From: Pegoplata infirma
Taxonomy: Eukaryota > Arthropoda > Insecta > Diptera > Anthomyiidae
Length of the DNA: 64,000 bases
Assembly: GCA_963921195.1 (NCBI GenBank)
Contig: OY992537.1
Location: forward strand, 67,820,040-67,884,039
Direction: 5' to 3'
Both the position numbers and the translations under genes were made by a program. This document shows, piece after piece, positions 1 through 10,415 of the stretch (positions within the stretch are counted from its first letter, which is position 1; each line of letters opens with the position of its first letter). The notes beneath the pieces were generated by a model, which did not search any database, was not told where the DNA came from, and saw only the letters and a program-made list of their open reading frames with translations.

Positions 1-1123
1 TAAAGCAAAAATTGTATATATTAAATCACCGTCGGTAACTATTAATATATGTGTTGCTGTTATTTTACAATAACAACAGTGCCTAACCAAACAATAGTGT
101 TGGTAGGATAAGTCGTACTAAACTTTGTGTTAAATGTTGTTTTTTTATTTTTAGTACCAAAAGGTACATAAAAATAAAATGTATTTATTCGGCCTTTATA
201 TATGTGTATATATTCGATTAGAGTTTTATTCTAGTTCGAGGCCCAAAAATATTTCTATTTATGATATTGTCATAATAGAGTATTTTTAATTTATTGCTTT
301 AAAAAAGTTACTATCTCATAGTATGTCTGTACTGATCAGTTTCATCCCCACTAAAGGAATCTTCAGCAGACTTTAGAGAATCATCGTTGGTCAATCAAAC
401 ATCAAACCAGACATAATATTTGATATATTTCCCAAGTTATATGAGAAGTACTTATTATGAAGGTCCGAAATCTGTTTTCCAACAAAACAGATTTCGGACC
501 TTCATAATAATATTCGAACTAGAATAAAACTCTAATCGAATATATACACATATATAAAGGCCGAATAAATACATTTTATTTTTATGTACCTTTTGGTACT
601 AAAAATAAAAAAACAACATTTAACACAAAGTTTAGTACGACTTATCCTACCAACACTATTGTTTGGTTAGGCACTGTTGTTATTGTAAAATAACAGCAAC
701 ACATATATTAATAGTTACCGACGGTGATTTAATATATACAATTTTTGCTTTAAAAGAGTTATTTTTGTTGGAAAACAGATTTCGGACCTTCATAATAAGT
801 ACTTCTCATATAACTTGGGAAATATATCAAATATTATGTCTGGTTTGATGTTTGATTGACCAACGATGATTCTCTAAAGTCTGCTGAAGATTCCTTTAGT
901 GGGGATGAAACTGATCAGTACAGACATACTATGAGATAGTAACTTTTTTAAAGCAATAAATTAAAAATACTCTATTATGACAATATCATAAATAGAAATA
1001 TTTTTGGGCCTCGAACTAGAATAAAACTCTAATCGAATATATACACATATATAAAGGCCGAATAAATACATTTAATTTTTATGTACCTTTTGGTACTAAA
1101 AATAAAAAAACAACATTTAACAC
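1..1123. repeat. Head-to-head inverted tandem repeat, unit about 500 bp
   Basis: Two blocks, A (about 1-235) and B (about 236-484), are followed by their reverse complements: A' at about 515-757, B' at about 770-1015, then a partial A' at 1010-1123. Read on the minus strand the right half is A-B-A, so the unit is a tandem repeat of about 500 bp. Forward and inverted parts meet at a near-perfect hairpin (about 451-510, loop near 484). Sampled arm stretches of 60 bp (113-171 region vs 613-671) and about 200 bp are identical or nearly so. The window starts inside block A, so the array continues upstream. No coding potential was seen. It could be satellite DNA, the end of a foldback transposon, or an assembly fold-back. 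Confidence 0.85.
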
Positions 1124-1290
1124 TAGGTGAATATTTTTTATTCACCACTAAATGAATTATTATCTAAGTTGCAAACCCAAGTCTCTAAAATTTTTGGTAC
1201 ATAATATGTAAAAAAAAAAAATATTGATGAAAATATTGATGAAAAAATATTGATTAAAAAAGGTAAAAAATGCCGTTGGTCATTTTCTCC
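1124..1290 (-). repeat. Fragment of the minisatellite-bearing family (family D)
   Basis: A degenerate copy of the block that reads TTCACC..GGTGAATTATTATC in better copies (7890-7980, 36230-36310), followed by three short ATTGATGAAAAA units. It abuts the end of the inverted array with no visible terminal repeat. Confidence 0.6.
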
Positions 1291-1299
1291 TGTTGGCAG

Positions 1300-1900
1300 T
1301 ATTTACCGAGATATGTGTATATATAAAATCTCAGGAATTTCAAATTTTGAATCTAAAATTAGGGTCTTGAGACCCCGACAGATATGCAGAGCTAGGCTAT
1401 TTTTCTTTGTAGTCTTTCTTTAGAAAATTTCATCCGTTTCGCTCTATCTCGCTTAGTTTTCGAGATATCACCATTTTGAATTTTTAACTAAATTCTAAGA
1501 AGTTATTTACTGAATGGTCAAAAGTTATTAACTAAATTTTAAGAAGTACACTTCCTCAAATTAAAGAAGAGAAATACGATGATCTTTTTTTTAGTAAATT
1601 TTAACTAAACTTGAACTAAATTGTTTTTTAAGAAATATGTCTTAAAAATAAAGATACGTTTCTTAGATTTATGGAAAGTTTCTTTGCCAGTAAGAACTTT
1701 TTTTCTAATATTAAAAAATTCCATTTAAAGAAAACTATGAACTAATTACAAGTAAATGAACTTAACTTTTTTCCTCATAGTTAAGAAAATTTCTAATTTT
1801 TAAGTTAAATTTAACTAAATTTTAAGAAAATTAATGATAAATTTTTAAAGACCTTTTTTTCCTTAATTTTAGTTGTGTATTTTTTTCAGTGTACATGAAA
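1300..1900 (+). repeat. Dispersed repeat, inverted relative to 20155-20640
   Basis: The reverse complement of this stretch recurs at 20155-20640. Shared landmarks are a CCGTTTCGCTCTATCTCGCT block, runs of AACTAAATT, and a CTAAAATT/AAATTTTAG block near CAGACAG. No open frame of note, no recognised class. Confidence 0.6.
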
Positions 1901-2815
1901 CTAAATGAAATATAATTGGGATCAAAATGGAATAGAACGAGGAATGAAAAGAAAAGGAAATAAATCAAAATTAAAAGATTTTATTTATTCATATTTTTTT
2001 TGTCACTAGGATAATTTTTTTTTCAAATATTCAAAAGTTTTTCCAAAATTCAAATATTCAATATATTCAAATATGAGTTCAAATTAAGTTTTTTTGCCAA
2101 AATCGGAAATATAAAATATAATTTTTTTAATTTCTTAATTCAAATTCAAAATTTAGTGTTTCTTCATACGACTGAATAATTATAATGATTAACTTGTTAG
2201 ATGTCGACCGACCAATAGCTTTGACAGAGGGCAATATGCAATCAACTGTTAATATTAATTTGAAATAAAATAAATATTGAATTTAACTTGTACCAAGTTT
2301 GAATGCAAAAATATTTACTGAATGAGTTGTGATTGAATTGAGGCATATGTTGGGGGGATTTATAAATTAGAAAATAAAATGAAATTGATGTGTAAATTGC
2401 AAAAATACAAAAAAAAAAATATATAATAATTTTAATTGTCATGACATACATACTCAAATATATTGGTATATTTTATAAACTGCAAGCTTTTGATTTTTTT
2501 TTTTTTGGTTTTGCTTGAATATATACCCTTCAGTTTATTTATACAACCCCTTATTCAATTTAGGTTTGAATTTTAATGTCAGTTGGTAACTTTTTGACTT
2601 TGATTTCATACACGAGTATGTTTATTTCTTGCTTTTTATGAAATCATTTATTCGATTATGTCTGTTAGAGAGTCATATTCAATTCAAGTGTTGATCATAT
2701 GAATTGTAGAGTATAGGGTTGTTTGAAATTTAGATAGGGGTGTTCACTAGCCTATATGTTTTTTCATATTTTTAAAGTTTTTGTTAAGAAATTCATTAAT
2801 TTTGACACACATTCT
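1900..2815. other. AT-rich stretch with no recognised feature
   Basis: AT-rich, interrupted by homopolymer A and T runs. Only short, compositionally biased open frames. I see no gene or terminal repeat. Confidence 0.5.
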
Positions 2816-3270
2816 TTAAAAATATGCCTGCGAATTTTTTACTTTAGCCCAAAATATTAAATCATGATAATGTTTTGCTGAAGATTTACGTGTACTTCGC
2901 AAAGCAAAGTCTTTTTTAAAAAAAATAATGGGCTTGTTTTTTGTACTTTTCTGGAAAAAAAATAAGAAAAAATTGAAAAAAAACATGTTGAATAAAAAAA
3001 AATAATTTTTGATAAAAAAAATTTTGATAAAAAAAAATTGATTAAAAAAATGACAAAAAAAAATTTAATGAAAAAAAAAAATATTGATAAAAATTTATGA
3101 AAAAAATTTATGAAAAAAATAAATTGATAAAAAATTGTGTTAAAAAAAATTGGTGAAAAAAAAAAATTGATGAAAAAAAATTTTGATAAAAAAAGGATGA
3201 AAAAAAAAAAATTTGATAAAAAAAACATTTGCGGAAAACAAAAATTTTCGATAAAAAAAAAAAAAAAAAA

Positions 3271-3912
3271 GATGTCGCCATCTCCACTTAGCCTGTGTTA
3301 TCAATTAATTTTTTCAGATTTTCTCATTGTACAACAAAAATAATTATTTCTCAGAAATAATTAATATGGACTTAAACCGAAATAAATAAAACTTCAGTTA
3401 TAAAATATAAAGTCCAACAATAAATAAAACAGAATTAATACTCAACTCATAAGGTACCATGCAATTTAGTAATATTTCTAAGAATTAGAAATATTAAATA
3501 TATATTCAAACCTAACGGACATTTTTCAAGACTTGAAACGTCCTACTAAGGGTTGCAACTCTGAGAAAATCTACTACAGTGTAAGAAATTACAACTGTGT
3601 TAGAAAAAGTAAAAATAGATTGATTAAGTTCGTGCTAAACGTAACATATGGGTGATGAAATGTGATATAATTCCCCTCCGCTTTTTCACCTTAATGTACG
3701 TTTAAATAGCTGATTTTAATCTTACACACCTACAGTGACAATCGAAGAGTGCTGACGAAGGAAGGGTGGTTTCTTGCGAAAGCTGTCGACATCTCCCCTT
3801 AGCCTGTGTTGTCAATTTATTTTTTCAGATTTTCTCATTGTACAACAACAATAATTATTTCTCAGAAACAATTTATATGGACTCAAACCGAAATAAATAA
3901 AAACTTCAGTTA
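3271..3912 (+). mobile_element. Penelope-like or retrozyme-like non-autonomous unit (1.25 tandem copies)
   Basis: A block of about 130 bp at 3271-3400 is repeated directly at 3782-3912 with few changes (shared landmarks TCTCC.CTTAGCCTGTGTT and AACTTCAGTTA). The period is 511 bp. Immediately before the second copy is a CTGACGA...GAAA...GTC arrangement (3752-3787) resembling the hammerhead-type ends known from Penelope-like elements. The repeat boundary falls at the GTC in both copies (3274-3276 and 3785-3787). There is no reverse transcriptase frame between the repeats. Known biology: Penelope-like elements and animal retrozymes are often head-to-tail partial tandems with a hammerhead motif at the junction. 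The assignment is inference. Confidence 0.45.
3752..3787 (+). ncRNA. Hammerhead-ribozyme-like motif (degenerate)
   Basis: CTGACGA (3752-3758, matching the CUGANGA core), a possible stem II AAGGAA/TTTCTT around a GGGTGG loop, GAAA (3778-3781), then GTC (3785-3787). Upstream GAAGAGTG can pair imperfectly with downstream ACATCTCC as stem I. Against it: the first stem I pair is a G-G mismatch, and stems II and III do not close cleanly next to the core. At best a degenerate copy. Confidence 0.3.
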
Positions 3913-3989
3913 AAAAAAAAAATAATGACAAAAAAAATTTGATGAAAAAAAAAAATTATGAAAAAATAAAAATTTGATGAAAAAAAAAG

Positions 3990-5810
3990 CGCTTTAAGTG
4001 GGAACTTTTTGTCCCTGCTCCGCTTTTGCACATTGCCGATGTTAACCGGCCTATGACCATGAGACATATTCCTGCCAATTTTCAGGAGTCTAGCTCTTTT
4101 ATTTTGGACTAAATCGTGTTTTATAAAGACGGATGGACGGACGTTCATAGAATGACTTAGAATTAGAGTTTTTCACGGGAATTCCCGGGACGGGAATTCC
4201 CGGGAATTCCCGTAAATTTTCGATCCCGAAATCCCGGGAAATAGAGCGGGAATTCCCGGGAATTTTAGTTTCTTTGAAATTGTTGATTTTTCGACTTCTA
4301 TTGATTATTTAGTATGTGATTTTTTAGAGATTTTATTAAAATTCTTGATAATTGATGACAGAAACGTACGCAGGGACCATAAGGGCCCAAAAAGAGAGAC
4401 GCTCTAACTAAAAAATGTCATACTTACGAAATGAAAAAAGTCTCACAATATCTAAATTTCGATAGGTTATAATAAAGTGATAAAAAATCTAAATTTAAAA
4501 TCGGAATAGAATTAAACCAAAAGCAAATTAAAGTTAACATTTTACATAACAAAGCCATCAAGAGGTTTTTTTAATTCAGCGCTAGATTATTTTTTACACG
4601 CATTTTAAAGCAATTAAAGCTTTTGTGTACTAAACATGTCCTACATTAGGGGCCCCTGGTCTAAACATAAGCTCGAAATTACGTTAGCTACAACCGGTAT
4701 GAAATTCGCTGTGATCGGTCCCGTACCTATTTATTGAATAGCCAAATTAATAAAAATAATCCACTGTTCACCGTTGCGTATGATTTGTTATTTAAAGGCA
4801 ATTACAAAATTAATCATACGCCCTATACAATTTTTAAGCAATTATTATTATAATTATAATAAAAGTTCACCAACTTCAAACGCGTGCAAAAAAATTTAGC
4901 GCTAAACCAAAAAAAAATGTCGAGGGTTTTATTATGCTTTCATTTGCTTTTTGTTTCATCCCACTCCGATTTTGGTTGTTGGGCTGTGTTATCAGATCCT
5001 GATACTTTTTTTCAGAAGTCAAGAAATTTTTTTCTGAGAACTGCATTATAAAAAATTGCAGTATGATTATTTGTTTCTTTAGAAAATATTTATGTCTCTG
5101 GACATGATTCTTTTTAAATCGATAAATTGATATAAAATCTGTGTAAAGGATGACAGTTTTTTTAGAAACCAGGATTTTTAATTTTTTTAATAATTTTTGG
5201 GGTAAATTTTCTTATAATTTCATTTCTCTGAAACAGTTACATTCAGTTTCAGAAACATAATAGAGAAATTCCTGTGAATTAGTTTCATTGTGTTTTAGAG
5301 GCAAATCGTTGAGAACCAATTGTAAAAATGAACTAACAACAAGATGAATTAGAATAAATGATGAGTTTTATTATTAAAACAGATAAAGCGATGTGAAATA
5401 ACATATTCCCTTAAAAATACTTTGAAACGACTTCGATATATTTGGACCGTTTTTTTATAAGAACTGGGTAACAAAAATTGTTCTTTTTGTCTCGAAACTT
5501 ATTTTTTTTCTTTATAATATTTTTCATTATAAATAGTGTAATCGCATTCATAAGGTTTTTATATATTTTTTTGACAAAAAAATTGGGTTTTTAGTTATTG
5601 CGGGAATTCCCGGGATCCCGGGAAATTTAAAAATGAATCCCGCTTTCCCGGGAAATGAAAAAGTCCGGGAAAAGAAAAACTCTACTTAGAATCGACCATG
5701 TATCAATTATATGTATACTTTATGGAGTCCCCGACCGATATTTTTATGCGTTACAAACGGAATGACAAGCCCCCAAACTGTGGTTGGAGGTTATAAAACA
5801 AAAATTTAAT
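3990..5810 (-). repeat. TATACCCTCC family (family A) copy, split by a hAT-like insertion
   Basis: Left part (4000-4163) carries AGGAGTCTAGCTCTTTTATT and a GGACGGACG block. Right part (5685-5800) carries CATAAAGTATA/TTGTCATTCCGTTTGTAAC in reverse complement. The two halves join in the order expected for one family A copy once 4164-5684 is removed, including one copy of the duplicated CTTAGAAT. Confidence 0.7.
4164..5684. mobile_element. hAT-like non-autonomous element with CCCGGG palindromes
   Basis: Starts TAGAGTTTTTC and ends GAAAAACTCTA, flanked by an exact 8-bp duplication CTTAGAAT (4156-4163 and 5685-5692). TAGAG ends with 8-bp target duplications are the hAT signature. Both ends are dense in GGGAATTCCCGGG palindromes. 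The interior (about 4400-4980) has a further inverted arrangement around AGCGCTA blocks and an AGGGGCCCCT palindrome shared with 53330-53340. No transposase frame, so it would need trans-acting transposase. Confidence 0.8.
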
Positions 5811-5814
5811 AAAA

Positions 5815-6155
5815 AAAGTGTGTGAAAATTTTTTTTTTTTTATGAAAATAATTATGTTACTTTTTATCCACCAGCTGGTGAAAAAATGTCTGCGAATTTT
5901 GTACTCTTTCCCAAAACATTAAATCAAGATAATGTTTTGCAGAAAATTTGGGCGTACTTGGCAAAGCAAAATTTTTTTTAGAAAAAATAATGTTGTATTA
6001 CTTTGCTATTCCATGAAAATCGAATTAAAATATCAGTCGAGCACCCCATTAAGTTTATATATTATTGATCCATTTCTAAGAAACTCTAGCTATATACATC
6101 CGTCCATCTGTCTGCGGAAAGCAAGATTCAGTCCAAACCAAAAGAGTTTTATGAC
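5815..6155 (-). repeat. Family C/D fragment with the CCAGCTGG palindrome
   Basis: Contains CACCAGCTGGTGAAAAA followed by the reverse complement of the family end (CTGCGAATTTTGTAC, AAAACATTAAATC, TTTGGGCGTACTTGG). Then comes a short stretch with family A landmarks (CATCCGTCCATCTGTCTG, AAAAGAG). It is cut at 6157 by the CCCAGCAAAA element. Confidence 0.65.
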
Positions 6156-6157
6156 TT

Positions 6158-6848
6158 CCCAGCAAAACTTTGGGTGGTGACTATATAACACGTTACCAGG
6201 TAATGTATATACCTTATTTGAAGCATTATTTTAGGATGTCTTACCAAAAATTTGTTCCACAACGTATTATTTTAAAGTGAAAAATAATGCTTTACTAATA
6301 ATTTATTTCGTAATGCATGATTATTGGAAAAAATGTATTTCATATTTATTATTTCTAAACATTAAATCATGGATGACTTATATTTGGTTACATTATGTAT
6401 TATTTCAAAGTTTGAAATAATGCATTATTTATATTTGGATGCATAACGCATTACAATAACATAAAAAATATTTTTTTTTTTTAAAATGCATAAGTTTAAA
6501 CTAGAGATGGGCTCACGACAGGAATTTTCTAATGACACACACTCACGAGTATATTTTATCTACTTACACTTACTTACAATCACGTGAATAAATTTAATAC
6601 AAAATTACTTTTTCACTACTCGTAGCACCTTATATATTATGTTCTGGTATGCTATATTTTATACCTTACTCGTATGCTTTGCTATAAATTTGATTAATTA
6701 TTTTATACCTCACTGGTATTCTTTGTCATAATTTGGATGCATTACTTTGAGTCTCATCGCCTGTTAAAATCATCAATGCTGCAATGTATCAAATAAGCAA
6801 CCCAATACCTTATTTTATACCTTATTTGGTAATCTCAGTTTTGCTGGG
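6158..6848. mobile_element. CCCAGCAAAACTT-ended TIR element, copy 1 (691 bp)
   Basis: Begins CCCAGCAAAACTT and ends AGTTTTGCTGGG. A second copy lies at 58069-59519. The interior has many TAATGCATTA-type short inverted motifs and a TAGAGATGGGCTCACGAC block also typical of hAT-like ends. The flanking dinucleotide is TT on both sides here and AT on both sides of copy 2, consistent with a 2-bp duplication. No coding capacity; superfamily not assigned. Confidence 0.75.
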
Positions 6849-6849
6849 T

Positions 6850-8110
6850 TGTTTTATGTACATTTGATAAACAAATGGAACATTTTTATGTGAAAAGTTG
6901 TGACTTGTTGAAAAAGTAGTTTTTGTAAAAAAAAATGGGAAAAATGATTTTTGGTGAAAAAAAAATGTTTGATGAAAAAAAGATTTTGATAAAGAAAAAA
7001 AAAAATTTTGGAAAAAATAATTTGAAACAAAAATGTTGATGAAAACAATAATTTTTTTGATGAAAAGAAAAAAAATTTGATGAACAGAAAAATTTTTTGA
7101 TGAAAAGAAAAATTTTTTGATGAAAAGAAAAATTTTTTGAAGAAAACAAAAATTTTTTGATGTAAAAAAAATTGATGAAAAAAAAAAATTATAAAAAATG
7201 TTGATTGGAAAAATTAATAAAAAAAACTTGATGTAATAAAAAATTTAATAAAAAAAAAAATTGATAAAAAAAATTATGTACAAAAAAAAAAATCATGATA
7301 AAAAAAAAAAAAATGAAGAAAAAAAATGATGAAAAAAAAAATTTGATGGACAAAAAATTTTTTTATGAAAAAAAAATTTGATTGAAAAAAAAAATTGATG
7401 GAAAAAAAATTTGACGAAAAAAAAATTTGATGAAAAAAAAAATTTGATGAAAAACAAAAATTTGATGGGAAAACAAAAATTTTGATGAAAAAAAAAATAA
7501 ATTATGGAAAAAAAATTTGACGAGAAAAAAAATTTTAATGAAAAACAATAAAAAATTATGAAAAAAAAATGACGAAAAAAATTTTTTGATAAAAAAAAAG
7601 ATTTGATGAAAAAAAAAAATTGATGAAAAAATTTGATGGAAAAAAAATTAGATGAAAAAAAAAAAAAATTGATGACAAAAAATTTTTTTTTTTTGTTGAA
7701 AAATAATTATGTTACTTTTTATTCACCATTATTAACAAAAAAAATTGATGAAAAAAATTTATAAAAAAAAAATTGTTGAAAAAAAAAATTTGATGAAAAA
7801 AATTTAATAAAAAAAAATTTGATAAAAGAAAAAAATTTGATGAAAAAAATTTTTTTTTTTGTTGAAAAATAATTATGTTACTTTTTATTCACCAGCTGGT
7901 GAAAAACGGGTTTATTCACCACGAGGTGAATTATTATCCAAGTTACAAACCCAAGTTATTAAAATTTTTGGTTTTAAGAAAATGAAATTTGTAATTCTTG
8001 TTTTCTTTTTCGTTAATTGTTAGCTTAATAGTCAAACTGAGGCGGCGTCCTGCAACTTTTTTAAAATAAGACACCAGCCTTAAAACATTATCATGTTAAA
8101 AGCCATTAAA
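6850..8110 (-). repeat. Minisatellite-bearing family copy with two arrays
   Basis: Reverse orientation relative to 46990-48306. Arrays of TTTGATGAAAAAAA-type units at 6900-7690 and 7735-7860, then CACCAGCTGGTGAA and CACCACGAGGTGAA (7890-7935), TATCCAAGTTACAAACCCAAG, and the terminal block ending TTATCATGTTAAAA near 8097. The partial array plus ATAATTATGTTAC segment appears twice (7690-7730 and 7850-7885), a local duplication. Confidence 0.75.
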
Positions 8111-9405
8111 TAAAAAAGGGCAGAGAAAGCGCTACATTTTTCCGGAAAATAAAACGCCAATACATTTAATACTAATTTTAAATTTGACGTTTATCGCGAA
8201 AAAGCTAGTTTATCTCGAAAAACTAGGTGATACAAATTTATCTAGAAAAACTAGGTGATACTTGATACGAAGTCAATCACAAGTAAGGATTATAAGCTTT
8301 CCAAAAGACCCAAAAAACACTTTAACTCAAATTTCTCAAAATCCTGACGTGATACTCAAAATTTAGGTTGCAAGTTCGCAAACACTACCTAAACTATTTA
8401 CCAAAATCCAATACGCATTGTGTTGTTAAGCTGTGTTATCTTTAATTTTCCAAACATTTTAAATGAGCAAAACAAAAATGCCTTTTTTCTGCACATTTCC
8501 TTAACGAAGTGAATACCACAAATGTTTGGCACAATAAAACATCACATGCTTTAACATATTTTCATTTCTGCAAATTACATTAAGTACCATAATGAAATTT
8601 ATGATTTCTTTAAGACTCCCCAAAAAAATGTGATGATTGATTTTCATAGTAAAAAGATGTTGAACAAAATGACATTTGTTGTTATACACTCGAAATGATA
8701 ATTCCCCAAAAATAAAAATATAACAGAAAGTTAACAAACAATAAAATACTGATTTCCGTTACTAAACTAAAAAGTAAGTTTGCCACCCTGGGCCAAGCAA
8801 CAACGACAACAACATATTTTTTTCTTACACTTAAAATGGTTATTTCCGTTTTCAATTTTTTTGCAAACAACTCCCCACAGTGTGATTGCACTAAATAAGG
8901 GTTAGCCCATCTTAAACACTTCATAATATTAATATTCCTAGAAATCAAATATGTTACGGCTAAATTTTCTTTCCATGACTTTAACTATTAAATTCTTAAT
9001 ATTGTAGAAAATTTATGAGAATATTCTTAAGTGCGTCTTGTGTTTGATATTAAACCATGAAATGTGCGGGTGACAATTCAATAACAGCTATCGGAAATTA
9101 TTAAAGAAAATTTTGGACAAAAAAAAAATATATTGTAAATATTTTTGAACATATAATCCATTTATAACAATGTATTACTCAATGGTTTTTCATTGTTGAG
9201 AAAAAAGGTTTATAAATTATAATTAAGTGGAACTGATTTTTATGATGGTTGAAATTTATAAAAAAAAAAAATCATTGATTTGAAAAAAAAAATATATATA
9301 GAAAGTGTAACACTTTCTCAAGTTATTATAACTTGAAGTCCCGCACTTTAAGAAACTTATTGGAGTAAAATTTTTTTAAGTCAACGTCATTTTTTACAGT
9401 TTCTC
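8110..9405. other. No recognised feature; possibly unique sequence
   Basis: Less repetitive than its surroundings, with small unremarkable open frames on both strands (for example 8682-8948 minus, 88 codons). No start context, domain or splice arrangement I would call a gene. Confidence 0.4.
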
Positions 9406-10415
9406 TTTATAACCTTCACCACTCTGTGGTACTGGGTATATAAAGTTTGTGCTGATGTTTATAACTACCCGAAATATTGTTCCTAGACCAACCTCCAAGG
9501 ATACCGATCGACTCAAAATCACTTATCGATTTAGCAATGTCCGTCCATCTCATAATGGGAAAAAGTACCATTCTGGTGTTCAAAAAATTATATTTCGTAA
9601 ACTGTTTGTCTGATCAATAAAACTTCAATAGAGAAAACATAGTGAAGGATGTAGGATTTCAGAAAGTTATAACTTCAGACACCCTGTGCCCTGACAGAAT
9701 TACCAAAATTAGTGCCAAAAAGCAATGCCATATATACAATCGCGTGTGCAATCGTTACTATGAGACACACAAAAAATAATTGCCTAAAAAATTTCAATTA
9801 AATCTATTGATCAAAAAAATTTAAATAAGTCAATTATTGTGTTGATCAACATTTTTGTTATTTTCTTTAACTATCAAATTACAAATTTTCAACATACCAG
9901 ATTTTTTTTCGCTTCAATTTATTTGAATACATTAATTCAAAAATATACTTTTACTACGGTTTTACTTTTTTTTATTGTCGGCAACATATTGGAAAGCAAA
10001 AAATATGAATTTCTTCATAATTTTTCTATAAGTGTGAAATTCATTTGTTAAATCAATCATTATTTTAATTGACTTTAAATAAAAAATCAATCAAATTTTT
10101 GATCAAAATCGAAAAAATGATTAATTGAAATAAAAATCAATTAATCACCTACAATTTGATGATTGATATAACAATTTTCTTTATCGGAGGAGTTTCAATT
10201 AAAAAATTAATTGAATCCGCGTTTTTGTTGATTGACTTTCGTTTTCAATTCTTTCTGTGGAGCTATATTATTTTGGGGTATTTTAGGATATTGGGTTATT
10301 TGAAGGTGTGGGCAAGAATAATGTCCCCTCTGCAATTAAATCGTAGGAGAGTGTATCAATTTTTAATGTTATATTGTTAAAATGCACTGTTTTTAAAACT
10401 GCATTTGATATTTTT
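9405..10415. repeat. Family A fragment then AT-rich DNA
   Basis: 9410-9560 matches family A (CACTCTGTGGTACTGGGTATAT, CGAAATATT, GATTTAGCAATGTCCGTCCATC). The rest holds several TTGATCAA/ATTGATCAAAA motifs (9800-10110) that form weak inverted repeats. No gene seen. Confidence 0.5.

Larger units (their letters stand above)
2815..3990 (-). repeat. Minisatellite-bearing family copy, interrupted by a Penelope-like unit
   Basis: The left end (2825-2935) is the reverse complement of the family end seen at 48140-48305 (GCAAAACATTATC, GGGCAAGAG, GCAGGCAT landmarks). A run of GATGAAAAAAAA-type units follows (2950-3270). The run breaks at 3271 and resumes at 3912-3990, so the 3271-3912 unit lies within the array. 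The Lys- or Phe-rich open frames here are translations of the simple repeat. Confidence 0.65.

Noticed and set aside
3271..3912. Solo LTR pair of an LTR retrotransposon
   Set aside because: The repeats are only about 130 bp, lack TG...CA ends, and no primer-binding site or gag/pol remnants lie between.
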